A DNA stretch of 64,000 bases from Prosapia bicincta. Lineage: Eukaryota > Arthropoda > Insecta > Hemiptera > Cercopidae. The stretch's first letter is position 1, and each line of letters opens with the position of its first letter. The position numbers and the translations under genes are program-made. The stretch covers positions 26,029,482 through 26,093,481 of the forward strand of contig JBAIZL010000008.1 of assembly GCA_036971475.1 (NCBI GenBank), read 5' to 3'. Shown in pieces: positions 25,196 through 38,149 of the stretch. The notes beneath the pieces were generated by a model, which was not told the origin of the DNA, did no database searches, and saw only the letters and a program-made list of their open reading frames with translations.

Positions 25196-27632
25196 TATAA
25201 AAAGTAACGATGAGTTAGCAAGTGATTCAGAAGCCATGAATTGTGAAACAAAAAATACAAGTTATATTGTTGAAACTGTAAACATATGTTCGGGGCATGT
25301 GTACCAATACAACAAAACAAATCGAAAACTGAATGTACGTTGATCAAGAAATTTGAAGTCACCTTAATTTTTGACCTGCAGCAATTGTATGCTGCTCTAT
25401 GTAGTTTTAAGAACACAGAGTGATACACGGTGACCATTTTACATTATTATCATTTTTCTCCAACCTAATATTTTTCGCGACCTACTCTGCATTATCGCTC
25501 GGAAGTTGGCCTTCACAAGATATTTTTAGGATTCTTCCATTCCCCATCTGTCCTAATCCTCTCATATCGTTATTACCAGACTTGACTGTTGAACTTTAAA
25601 TAAAGTTCTGGCTCTTTCTTACTCAAAGGTTTGCCCGATTGAGTAAACCAACAGCTTCTGCATTCGATATGTCTACACATATTTCAAGATTGTTTGTTAT
25701 TTCATGCCGAAGCTAATTTATCTAATATCGAACATGCAAGCCAGTGTTTTGACAGTTGTTATCATGTTTATAGGGAAGTATTTATACTGACCCTCTACCT
25801 TCCGTCTCGCCTACTACGATCTCTGAAGAAAAGTGCACGGTAACGTGGTCCGCACTACTCTTGCACTTATTATTTACCTCTAAAATACTGCACGCAGTGT
25901 GATGGAAAACATCTGTTAGCTATCTGACATACTTGCCTTTAAATAATATAGATATCTTGCGACATTTTTAAATCAGAGTTTTCTAACAAGACCACTTCTA
26001 CAAAACTCCACATTGATACTGATCGTCACTTCATTTCCAGTTATTCGTCCAGTAACTGTCGTATTTTCACAACGTTTAACACTGTTTTACAATGTGTTAT
26101 ACCCCTTAATCTTTGGCAAATAGTAAAGTATTCAGAATATGGTTACTTTGTATAAGAAATGTACATCGTGTTATATTAAAGAAATTATTTTATTGTACTT
26201 ATTTTTAAGTTTTAGTTTATTTTATTTAATTTTATTTTAAGTTTGGGTTTTATTTTTTGTATTTAGCTGAAAGTATTTATATGAATTGAATTTAAAAAAA
26301 TACGTCTGTCGATTTCTAGAATAACAACATTGTTTTCTAAAAACCAGATTAATTTTTAAATTATTGATTTATTTATACACGATGTCCTTAAGATATGTAA
26401 AATAGAACAGCTATGGTAAGATTATGTAAGAAGTATTTTTACGTATCTATCTGAGCTGTAATGACTACAATCGGTTATGTTTGTCAATCAATTCCGTGCA
26501 GTACTTCTAAACAAAAATCATAGTCAAACGCACACCTGTGTTTTGTCACTAAATAATTTCACAGATATTAGCAAGAAGGAAGGCGCATGAGTAAAAATAT
26601 TATTTCACCTGCGCAAAGGTTTTACTGAGATTGTGGTTTAACTAGAACGAACTGCTGTGAGAGGCGTCTCGTCTGAGAGACTTGGGCGGCGGCCAGAGGA
26701 ATGTTGAGGATGGAAGTCCCCAGTCTGCAAAGCTTATTCTGTTTCTACAAACTCCATACATTTTGTGACAAATCGTTGTAAAAGCCTCTAATAACAAACT
26801 TGACATTTTTAATGATTAAAATCTGAACGAAATCGAATATAGTTGATTTAATCAGGCAGTAAGAGTCGTAAAATTTTGTAGTGTAGGCCTACTCGAAAAT
26901 AAAATGTGTAAAAATCACAAAACAAAGATTAAAATAACCTAACAGACTGATAGAAAATACAATAGATTCCGTACGAATGTAACATCAGAAACGCTAAAAT
27001 TTTGAAACGTTTCATGAGATTGGCTATTCAGAATATGGGGATATTTTATACAGGTACCAGAATTTTAAGACTAAAATTAAACCAGTATTACAAATTTTAA
27101 TGGAAAAATTAGCAAAAAAACTAGAAACAAGATTGAAATTTCATTATAAGATTTTTTTTTAACTCCACAGAACGATAACGGTTGAGGGGGATTTTTTAAT
27201 TTACTTTCGAATCCTAAACATTTTATTTATTTACACCATATCGATATTATTTTTAAATTATTATTGTTTATATGCTATCAAAATATGAACAAGTAATAGA
27301 ACAAACCGTTTGCATAACATGCGATATCCCCGTATATTATCCCCCCCCTCGTTCACTTCAGGTAACCCAAAATCCCCACGCGATGCCACAATTTTAACTT
27401 ATTTCCAGTACCAGGGGATACTTTTCCCTCGATATTCCTACGTAACTCCAATCCTACTTACAAGGGGTAACAACTATTAATGACCAAAAATAGAGTCTTA
27501 GTCTACATTAGAATCTCACTGGTGATGGTATACCCCACCCCCATATTCTGTACCAGGACGCCAAACTAAAATTACAAAACTTTCCTGTTTTTCATAGGAT
27601 AATATTCCTACTTGCTTGGCGTTTCAAATAAA
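25196..27632. other. AT-rich DNA, no gene seen
   Basis: No recognisable gene over 2.4 kb. An 80-codon minus-strand frame (25437-25195) is unrecognised. A more GC-rich patch at about 26640-26730 contains GGGCGGCGGCC but no open frame of interest. Confidence 0.5.
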
Positions 27633-28078
27633 AAATAACAATAACATAATTGCTGACAATAGTAATACTAAATAACAATAACATAATTGCTGACAATAGT
27701 AATACTAAATAACAATAACATAATTGCTGACAATAGTAATACTAAATAACAATAACATAATTGCTGACAATAGTAATACTAAATAACAATAACATAATTG
27801 CTGACAATAGTAATACTAAATAACAATAACATAATTGCTGACAATAGTAATACTAAATAACAATAACATAATTGCTGACAATAGTAATACTAAATAACAA
27901 TAACATAATTGCTGACAATAGTAATACTAAATAACAATAACATAATTGCTGACAATAGTAATACTAAATAACAATAACATAATTGCTGACAATAGTAATA
28001 CTAAATAACAATAACATAATTGCTGACAATAGTAATACTAAATAACAATAACATAATTGCTGACAATAGTAATACTAC
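27633..28078. repeat. 37-bp tandem array, 12 identical units
   Basis: The unit AATAACAATAACATAATTGC followed by TGACAATAGTAATACTA repeats exactly every 37 bp, for example TGCTGAC at 27651 and 27688. Twelve periods fit 444 bp, and I see no substitution until the last unit gives way to CTACATAACAC. Such uniformity indicates very recent expansion. No open frame of note crosses it. Confidence 0.95.
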
Positions 28079-31000
28079 ATAACACTCCATTTATTTAGAA
28101 ATTTACATGACTCTTACAGATTATAGAAAAACTTATGGTGGTATGTAACACAGTCTCACAGAAGGAATTTTTTGAAAGCATCAATAAAAGCTGTATTAGC
28201 AAACGTACAAAGGCAAAATTAAACTCATAACAAAGCTGGAGTTAGGCGGAACATAAAAAAACTGATTTTCAACATTTAGAGGGTTGGTTGCTATTGCTAA
28301 GAACTTTGATGTTAACGTTATTTAACTTTGCTTTTACAACAAATAATTAAAATACTCAACTGGCAATAAATTCTAAACACATTTAATGGCAAATGCGACT
28401 AGGTAAAAACCTGAATTATAAAAAATGAGAAACGAAATGAAATTTGCTATCTGCTCGGTCAGAACATGAAATTCATTTTTTACATAACAAAACATAACAA
28501 AAACTAGGTATAGCTAGAGTAGTGAAATATTTACAACTGAAATATTTTCGTTTTTACTGTGACGTTAATTTCGTATCACCTCCTATAAAAGCAGGCAGTG
28601 ATTATGACTTGCGCAAGATAGCTTACCGAAGTAGACCCGCGTTCTACAAAGTCAAAGATAGGGTTAAATTCGTTCTCTCACAGTAGATGCTGTTTGGCCG
28701 CATCCACTGGAATGGACAGGGATTATAATATTCTTAAAATAAATTACATGTTTTAAAAGAAGATGGACAAGAATTGAAGAAAGAAAAAGTAGAAATCTTG
28801 TTGGGAGGGATATTGACCCTAGAAAGACATAGCTTAGTTAAAAAGAGTACGAAAATTCAACACAAAACCACTAACAAAAAAATGGAGTCCAACATTATTC
28901 ATTGGTTTTATAGTAACTTACTATACACGTCCTATAGAAGGTCGAGGCCGTATTAGCAAATATGGTCAACGCTAAGGTTCGCAGTATCTTTCCATTTAAG
29001 CTACGTATGGACCAATAAGAAAGTATCCAATGGAATTTCTCTTTAAAACCGGTAGATGATAAGCTTTCTTGAATTACCCTTATAGAGCTAACAACCTGGA
29101 CACTTCTATCTGTACCCAATAAGTAATGCATCCGCAGTTACACAATCCTACCATACTTATATCTAAGGCTACAAGTTCACTTCCCATAGCCTATTACTTA
29201 CTCGAAGAATTAACCAATCCTTATATAAGAACAAAATGTGTCAGCAACCTCGTAGTTTATAATCTTCTCTCAAGTACACGACCATATCTTAGTTAGAAAC
29301 CCCCCGCCCCCCAAACTTTGAAATGAAAGTAAACATTTAAAGAATTTCATACATAAATAAGAAAGTACAGTGCAAGAGTATCCAAGTATCAAGACAAGAA
29401 ATTACCAATACTGTTTTGCAAATCTGAAAGTATTTATATTTTATCTTGGATACCATAACGTCCCAAAAGCCTCCAATAACTCTTCGGCCACGGCAGCTCA
29501 CCCACAACATTCATAGTTATAACCTTTAGTAAGTGAATAATTATAATTTTGACATCAGGAATAAAATTTTATCGTTCTAAATAAGTGAAGTTTATTTAAA
29601 TGTATTTGCTTTATTTACATACCAAACAAGTGCAATGAATGGAAAACAGCCTCTAATTAAAATGTTTTTGCAATGCTACGTTAATTTAACATTATTATTC
29701 ATTATTATTTATGTTTAAATACTTGTAAACAATTATATAAGATTACAATTTTTAAATAAATAAAAGAAAGGGAATTTGTGCTACGAAATGCAATTGCTTA
29801 TTTAAAGACACTTTCTGAATCTATATTCTGTTTGAATGCTCCTAAACCACAAACGTTTCCTTCTATGGTGCAGTTAACCATCTTAAGTGGTTCCTTTAGA
29901 ATCCTATAAAGGTGTTCCTTATTTAACTCCTTTCTTTAAAAATTGTTTCTTTGTCGTTGTAATTGTTATGTTTTTATATTTCTTTAATTCTGATGTGAAT
30001 ATAAGTAATAAAGAAAAATATAGGCGTAATAAAACAAATACATATTAACTGTGCTGCCATCTATTATAAGGTTACCGAGCTAAATCTTTTAAGGCTTTTG
30101 TTGTTAGAGAAAGTAAGTTTAAACTATGACGTTTGGCGTAGGTTAGAGAAATGTGAATGAAGCTGTCACCTGACCTCTAAATACTGTTAGAAACTCGTTT
30201 GTTCTTAGCCTTATTCCGCCACAATAAATGTTACTATATGTAGTCTAAAGATAGTCTAGCCCGTATTCAATTAACCTTAAACTTTATAATCACTTAAATC
30301 AAGCGCGCGTGCGCACAAATAATAAAGAAATTAGTTAATATATTAGGGGAAAATATTAGGGAAACAGCAATATTCATTGTTCGCTTAGTCTCTGATTTAA
30401 TACAAACCTGATAGGATAGTGGGCAACAATAAAAGTTTTATGTATACAAATACTGACTGCAGATTATATATATACTAGAAGCTACAAATAATTAATCTTC
30501 AAATCACTTATTTACAAAATATAAAGTGGTTAAATCTAACAAACTAAATGAAATATCACCATTCTTGCCACTCAAATATATCCTTCAGTCTGGCGGCTTC
30601 TTTTAATCAACAATCGATTTTCTGCAGTAATGTATGGCTTACAAAACTAATACGCCCCTGGTGATTTTAACAGGGGTTCATTTTTAAAAAAGTAAAAAGT
30701 AACACATTTGCCCTTAATGACACATATAAGGATAGATTTTAATTTAATGCAACACTGTTAGAAACGATAGAATTGATTTCATTTAAGTTTAAAAACTTAA
30801 TCATCTTGGTTGTAATTAGTTACCAGAATTAAAAACTCTCATTTCCTATCCCGCTACATTCTTTCAAACAACCGAGTTCACCAACTCCCCTCCGCTCCGA
30901 GTATTCAGACCATGGCCCAAAGTTATCGTTGATCCCCTATATCAACCCCATAATGTTTTTGCTTTCTCCGTTCACCACATCTCCATAAGTTAAGCTGTTT

Positions 31001-34000
31001 ATTGCCACTTGGTTAAGCTAAATTTTGAACAATTTTCTTCTCCAGTTTAGTATTCAGATGGCAATTTTTCTACATTGCTGTACGCTTTGTACAAATGTTT
31101 AAAAAAGCTGATAGATTTCTCCTCGGGTTGTTAATTAAAAACAGTTTCTCAACGCAAATACGCTTTACGCCCAACCATATAAATATCCTTCCACTTTGTA
31201 AAGCACCCACCCTTAGTACCAACCCTCAACTAAAACCCTGATCCCACATCCCATGTCAACAGAGCTGCGGGCCCAGCCTTCTCTCAGCGACTGTAATACA
31301 ACTTGTAATACACAAAAAGCCATCTAGAACGTTGTCCGGCTGAGGCTGTTTAAATAATCCATTCATTACAGCAGCCACTGAAGTAAGCCCACTGCAATCC
31401 ATTGTTTGAACTGCTTTTTGCATACAATTCGTTCTGGAGAGGGGTTTGACAGCCACCTGGCCAATCCGTGATGACGTCTGGTTCACCCATAGCGCAGTAT
31501 AAAAACAAAGCATACAAAAATATAGGTATTCTAGTGCACCCTTCCAACGTTAAAATAAATCGTAGAAGTTAGGTTAGGCATGTTTGTAATCGCAGAAGTT
31601 GTACAAATAACTTTTGTAATGTCTATTACTTCTGACACAGTATTTTGAAGTTCGTGAATGTACGATATATCTTCAAATTCTCGGACGTAATGCAATACGA
31701 CGTGAATATGTTCTAGTTTAACGTTCCAACCAATTTAAACGGATAATAGCTTTTACAAACATTTAAACAAATGTAATTGTTATCTGATAACAGTTTTCCT
31801 AGAAATAGATGCATCATTATTGTCGTCGATTAAAATAATTCTTTTAAACATTTATTGTGTATCACCTGTCAATGAACTGATTAATAAGAAACGTACCACC
31901 GGGATAAATCATATGCAACGTGCCTTGACATTTCCAAGGTCGTACAACGACCTACATCACATCCAGCTGGTTTTGTTGGCACACGGAGACCCCCTGCGAA
32001 CTATTCAATCTCTGGGCCGTGGCCAACATTCTTCGCAACCCATTCATTAAAGTGCATCTTTCCTTCCTCATACCATGACATGCAAAATAATTCCTCTTGT
32101 ATTGTTAGCCCCATTCACCTCTGAAAGCACGAGACAGGAAAAAACAAACAACTAAAATTTTTGAATGTATTAGTAATGAAAGAATACACCAAAGAATATC
32201 AATATAATAGTTATAAATTCTACAGAATATACGAAACTTTTATGAAACTATGGTGACCGTCTAATGTAACTTTAGGAAATTTAGTACTTAATCAATTCAA
32301 TAATTAACAGTAGAAGGACTATATAACTGTCTAATTCAACAAGCTAACATTAAACAAATAAGTCTATTAGACAAATAAGGGTAGAAATTTAATTTTGAAG
32401 TCTAAAGTCGAAATCGTCAAATATAACGATTGAAAAATAATATATACAAAGAAATATAGAAGTTTAGTAGACGAGAGTAGCGGCAATAAAAAAATATAGG
32501 AATCTAATAGTTGGAAGTAACGGCAGTAAACAAATATAGAACCCTAATAAACAAACGTACTTATACATTATGGTCTGTAACATACGAAAATATAAATGGA
32601 GAATAAAAGCTTTTTATGATGGAAAAAGAATTGTAAGTGAAAGTCTAATTTACCCTCTTCAGAAATAAATAGATAAAAGGGTACTTAACATTTGAAAGCA
32701 AACTTACATAAATCAAATTTGTATGAGATGAAGTTTCCAAGTTGTGTACAAGGTAATGCAATTAGACACTGCAAACCGGCTGTTAACTTCGCATCAAACA
32801 GTTCAGTGCTTTGCTTTGCATACAACTGATGTGAACTCTGCTTTTAGCAATTAGTGCAACTTTTGAGCTTGTAACAACCATTTACAAAACTATAATAACA
32901 TCTTCAAAGTCATTATCATTGTGAAAAGGCAGTAATTTAGATAAATATAACGGATTAAAATATTGTGTAAGATTAAGAGGTTTTATAAAACGTAAAAGAA
33001 TAACATAAAACACAATCACAAAATATTTACATATTTAAAAATAATTATTAATTTTTACTAACTTTTTTAAAAATATCTGAAGTTTGAAAAGTAGCTTAGA
33101 AATCTCACTCTAAACTTTAAAATTTGGATAAAATAAATAAACGGTAAATGTATTGCCTATTATTTTATTCTAGCAAGGATATCTTAGGAATTATTTTAAG
33201 GTCAAGGTAAACACATGTACAACATTTGCGTTTGTTCCAGATCAAACCTTCACAGGAATAGGGTTTAACAGTTTATACATTTCTTGACGGAACTGTTTGC
33301 GTTTACGCTTATATAGTGTAATCGTTTGTCCATGATTGTGTTTTGCATTATTTTTTGTTTGTTATCTAGACGCTCAATGATTTCTAAACGTTCGGGCCCT
33401 TTTAGTCAAATCATTATATTTCAATGCTCCCTCTAATCGAAGTTCTCCAATTAATTGCCTACTTTTGGCTTCTTTTTCCGACAAATTATATAAATATTTT
33501 AGTATTTCAACGCAATATTTCGTTATTTACAGAAATAAACACACACTGCAGGCAATGATTAGCAAAGGCAGTCTAGATTTTAATTATTCTACCAAATCCT
33601 GTTACGAGATCAAGGTACATAATCCATTATTACACAATATAACCTGCTATTACAAACAATCTACTTGCTACAAGAAATAATGCATATCATATCACTTCCC
33701 TTAAATTACTGCACAACCTAAAATCCATTTACGCCTCGTTTTATGGCTAATGTTGGACTTTATGCTGGGAATAATATCACTATTTGTGATGGATAAAGTT
33801 GTCTAACTCAAATATTTAATAATGTAGAATACGACGTCATCGTAATATATTTCTTACACGTCAAAAATTTCGAATTATGTCAAATCGATATAAATCGTAC
33901 CTGATATATTAGCTGGCTCACTGACTACAATTATAATTTTGTTGCAACCATTCAGAAATTTTACAAGTACTCAGACGTCATTCACCTGTTTTCAGCTTTT

Positions 34001-34961
34001 TAATAAATCTCAAGTGTATTTGAAGTATTTTCTATTCGTATTACAGACGTTCCCACATTATTTACAAATTAGCAATATATTTTGAAAAGAGCAAACAATA
34101 TTCTATATTTGCTGTCATCAGTCAAATTGGCTGAAAATTGGTCAAAATGTGGCCTACTCTGATGTGCCATCAAACAAATAATTATTTGTGTTTCTATAAA
34201 GATATAAAACGAAATCAATGTGCGATCAATATGTTATGTACATAATTATAGTTTTAAAATAATAACATTAGCTCTCTGATATCCACTGTGTATACATTTA
34301 CTAGCATACATTATGGATACTTGAAACTATAGGTCTACTGTAGTATAGACTACAACAATACATACTGCGGTATACTGTTATACATACAAAATAGCAAAAT
34401 TCAATTTTCCCAACGAACTCCTTAATGCATTCATACATGTTTCAGCAACTACGTTGCCATCATCAATTATGATCATACACTAGTAACAGTTTATCCTGAT
34501 ATATGGTTAAATCTATGATTTGAATATTAGTTACAGATTTAATTTGATGTCACAATTATTTAGTGTATAATGATGAAATAAATGTAACTAAAAACACTTG
34601 TAATACTTTTATAATTGTCGAGAACGGCCGTTTCGGGAGATGTGTGCAATTGTTCCTCAGACCGTTAAAGACGTCCTCAACAGATATAAAAGTAAGTGGT
34701 ATTATAGACAAGTGTAACATATTTGCAAGAAATTTAGTTAAAAACTATTAGCTCCCTTGAAGATGGAATCAATTGATATAAATAAATTTATTATTTGCTG
34801 AAATATGGCTGGCGAAATTAAAGACTTTGTTGTAAGAATTAAGTTTTTGTATTATATAAGTTTACAACAGTATATAGATTTCACACGTCAAGTTAAATAC
34901 TGACAATTAGGATCTAAATTAATGCACCCATAATTTTTTTGATCACTTGAACCATTTATTC

Positions 34962-34964
<3 letters not shown>
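28079..34964. other. Long AT-rich region, no gene recognised
   Basis: Nearly 7 kb with no gene I can support. Short open frames (28774-28956 plus, 29131-28895 minus, 31513-31256 minus, 31820-32050 plus, 33465-33680 plus, 34563-34751 plus) lack recognisable motifs. A GC-richer patch at about 31255-31520, open for 85 codons on the minus strand, is the only part that looks unlike its surroundings. GCGCGCGTGCGCAC at 30303-30316 is a short alternating purine-pyrimidine tract. No tRNA or tandem array was seen. Confidence 0.5.
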
Positions 34965-35003
<39 letters not shown>

Positions 35004-35020
35004 TATAAATATATATATAT

Positions 35021-35083
<63 letters not shown>
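34965..35083. repeat. TA microsatellite, interrupted
   Basis: About 119 bp of mostly alternating TA with a few AA or TT interruptions. It directly adjoins the left arm of the palindrome at 35084. Confidence 0.9.
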
Positions 35084-35089
<6 letters not shown>

Positions 35090-35267
35090 CAACATAGGTT
35101 ATTCAAATACAAGAATATTTATTAATTTATTAAGACATATGTTTTGAGCCTATAGCTTACATTATTGTAATTTTCATTCCTGATGATGTTGGTACTGTTT
35201 GCCAACGAAAAGCTTTGGATATAAATTAATAAATATTCTTGTATTTGAATAACCTATGTTGTTTTAA
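35084..35267. mobile_element. Palindromic element with 46-bp perfect inverted arms
   Basis: Positions 35084-35129 and 35222-35267 are perfect reverse complements over 46 bp, separated by 92 bp. TA microsatellites adjoin or lie close to both sides. The spacer holds a hammerhead-like core. A diverged single-arm relative lies at 59009-59128, also next to a TA tract, which shows a dispersed family. Hammerhead motifs and inverted terminal copies are known in Penelope-like retroelements, so this may be a terminal-repeat fragment of one, but no reverse transcriptase or GIY-YIG domain is present to prove it. Confidence 0.6.
35180..35210 (+). ncRNA. Hammerhead-ribozyme-like core
   Basis: CTGATGA (35180-35186) is followed by one base, then GTTGG (35188-35192), a 9-base loop, CCAAC (35202-35206) and GAAA (35207-35210). 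This matches the conserved CUGANGA - stem II - GAAA arrangement of hammerhead ribozymes, apart from one extra U before stem II. I could not find a clear stem I or a short stem III with a proper cleavage triplet, so activity is doubtful. The relative at 59011 has CTAATGA and CAAAA and would be inactive. Confidence 0.35.
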
Positions 35268-35293
35268 ATTATTAAACAAGAAAACGTATTTTA

Positions 35294-35298
<5 letters not shown>

Positions 35299-35354
<56 letters not shown>
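35299..35354. repeat. TA microsatellite
   Basis: About 56 bp of alternating TA on the right side of the palindromic element, separated from its right arm by about 30 bp that also resemble the 59.1-kb copy of the family. Confidence 0.9.
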
Positions 35355-35359
<5 letters not shown>

Positions 35360-36930
35360 CATAAAGTACGAGGCAAAAGATTAAATTCAGTTAGTTGCTA
35401 AAATAATCATCTGTAGAATTAAGCAAGGAAAAACACAAATAGTTTTCTAGTGCGGACAAAGCAAGTACCATCCATTATCCTTTTCCAGGAAAGCTATAAG
35501 TTGAGTGCGGCAACCATAGACAATAGAGAAGGGCACAGCTTGTTAAGACAGGAAAATCCAGCGGCCGATATAGCCTGGGAAAATAACCGTGTACCGTTAT
35601 GTTAAACTAATTGTAGAACTGTGGGAAACTTACAAAGAACGTATTGTAGTAGTGGGAAAGATTAGATTTTTCAATAAAAACTAAAGGATCGGGGAAGTTA
35701 GGAGGAAGTTTGAAGAGAGTCTCAGAGAAAGGCAGGCAGATTGGTGGGGACCAGGATGGAAGTGTTGTAAAGGGAGAAATTGATTAAATTAAGTAAAGAG
35801 TTTTTTTATAAGTAAAATTTAAAAAGTGCGACGTAAAAGTTTTTTTTTGAAAATATTAAGAAAGTAAGTTTTTTGTGTGTGTCAAGTGTAAGTGGAGAAG
35901 GTAATAGCCAAGGCCAGGATTCCAGGGACTCTTCAGAACAATAAGTATTATTTGAATATAAGTGTAGCCAACATGCATCTATCTTTTAGTTCAGAACAAA
36001 TTTTAATTTCATCAAAATTTATAAAAATTATTCTAGTTTCGCGATTTCTAATTTAAAAAGCAGAGTTCCCGTAATAGCGACCCGAGAGCAACTACAAAAT
36101 TTTAATACTGTTTTTTTTATGTTATTCTATTCGAAATCTAAAGCCTCAGAAGTCCACCTTTTATCATTGTAATATTAGTTAAGATATCAATCCTGTCACT
36201 GCAAAATATTAATATAAATTTGGAATAATGTGTAGAGTTAATTGAAGAGAATAAATGCAAGTGATGTTTAAAAATGTATAAGATTGTTAATTCTTTATAA
36301 ACCTGAAGGTGGGACATTAAATAGGTAAGGTAAATAAATAACATTAAAATATAAATTTAATTATAACAAAAGTTAAGTTATAATATATATATATGCAAAA
36401 CAATTCCTTATATGTGAAAACATTAGATTCGCAGGACGTCTGAGTTTTGTTTGTTGATTTATTCTAGAATACTTTTTTACATTTTGATTAAAAGGCAAAC
36501 TGGAGCGTGTACTGGAACTATTTCTAACGGTATCCATGATGAGTTGACGGAGGGCGTCACTTAGATCAGTGAAACGAAATTATCGGATTTATATAAACGA
36601 TCTCAGTAATTTTAAATTTATCAACAGTTTATCACTCGAGATTCGGCCAATAAATACATCAGCACTTTGATACAACTGGACTGACGCGAACACACAAGGC
36701 TAGTTCCGTAACCCTGTCACTCGGTAATTTAATAATTAATGACAGACATCATATCTGGGCCAGGGAAATAAATTCTGAGCATTGGCATTCGTACGTCGGA
36801 GTGTCTAAAATAGACTCAGTTACGCATTGAACCAACTTCGCCCTCGGCGACGATTTTTTATATATGAATAAAAGTTTGGGACAAGAAGCTCAGCAGGACG
36901 CCGCAGAACAACCAGATTTCATGTCCGGGA
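35355..36930. other. AT-rich DNA, no gene seen
   Basis: A purine-rich patch (about 35640-35900) and a mixed patch (36420-36930) lead up to the 122-bp satellite. A 68-codon minus-strand frame (36344-36138) is unrecognised. No TIR or tRNA gene was seen. The change to satellite at 36931 is abrupt, with no decayed units. Confidence 0.5.
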
Positions 36931-38149
36931 TTTGCTTTTTGAATAAATATTCAAATAATAATAACGTTTATATCGATGTGTGTCTGTAACAGCAGGAGTT
37001 GTTTTAGTAAGTGCGCCCTGTATATGTCAATGCGAGGCTATGCGAAGCATGCTTTGCTTTTTGAATAAATATTCAAATAATAATAACGTTTATATCGATG
37101 TGTGTCTGTAAGAGCAGGAGTTGTTTTAGTAAGTGCGCCCTGTATATGTCAATGCGAGGCTATGCGAAGCATGCTTTGCTTTTTGAATAAATATTCAAAT
37201 AATAATAACGTTTATATCGATGTGTGTCTGTAAGAGCAGGAGTTGTTTTAGTAAGTGCGCCCTGTATATGTCAATACCAGGCTATGCGAAGCATGCTTTG
37301 CTTTTTGTATAAATATTCAAATAATAATAACGTTTATATCGATGTGTGTCTGTAACAGCAGGAGTTGTTTTAGTAAGTGCGCCCTGTATATGTCAATACC
37401 AGGCTATGCGAAGCATGCTTTGCTTTTTGTATAAATATTCAAATAATAATAACGTTTATATCGATGTGTGTCTGTAAGAGCAGGAGTTGTTTTAGTAAGT
37501 GCGCCCTGTATATGTCAATGCGAGGCTATGCGAAGCATGCTTTGCTTTTTGTATAAATATTCAAATAATAATAACGTTTATATCGATGTGTGTCTGTAAC
37601 AGCAGGAGTTGTTTTAGTAAGTGCGCCCTGTATATGTCAATGCGAGGCTATGCGAAGCATGCTTTGCTTTTTGTATAAATATTCAAATAATAATAACGTT
37701 TATATCGATGTGTGTCTGTAAGAGCAGGAGTTGTTTTAGTAAGTGCGCCCTGTATATGTCAATGCGAGGCTATGCGAAGCATGCTTTGCTTTTTGTATAA
37801 ATATTCAAATAATAATAACGTTTATATCGATGTGTGTCTGTAAGAGCAGGAGTTGTTTTAGTAAGTGCGCCCTGTATATGTCAATGCGAGGCTATGCGAA
37901 GCATGCTTTGCTTTTTGTATAAATATTCAAATAATAATAACGTTTATATCGATGTGTGTCTGTAAGAGCAGGAGTTGTTTTAGTAAGTGCGCCCTGTATA
38001 TGTCAATGCGAGGCTATGCGAAGCATGCTTTGCTTTTTGTATAAATATTCAAATAATAATAACGTTTATATCGATGTGTGTCTGTAAGAGCAGGAGTTGT
38101 TTTAGTAAGTGCGCCCTGTATATGTCAATGCGAGGCTATGCGAAGCATG

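Noticed and set aside
28895..29131. 78-codon minus-strand frame
   Set aside because: No recognisable motif and no supporting context.
30303..30316. Short GC alternating tract as a Z-DNA regulatory site
   Set aside because: Only 14 bp and no nearby gene; noted but not supported as functional.
31256..31547. Two overlapping minus-strand frames (85 and 65 codons)
   Set aside because: Composition is somewhat gene-like, but I recognise no domain and see no convincing splice structure.
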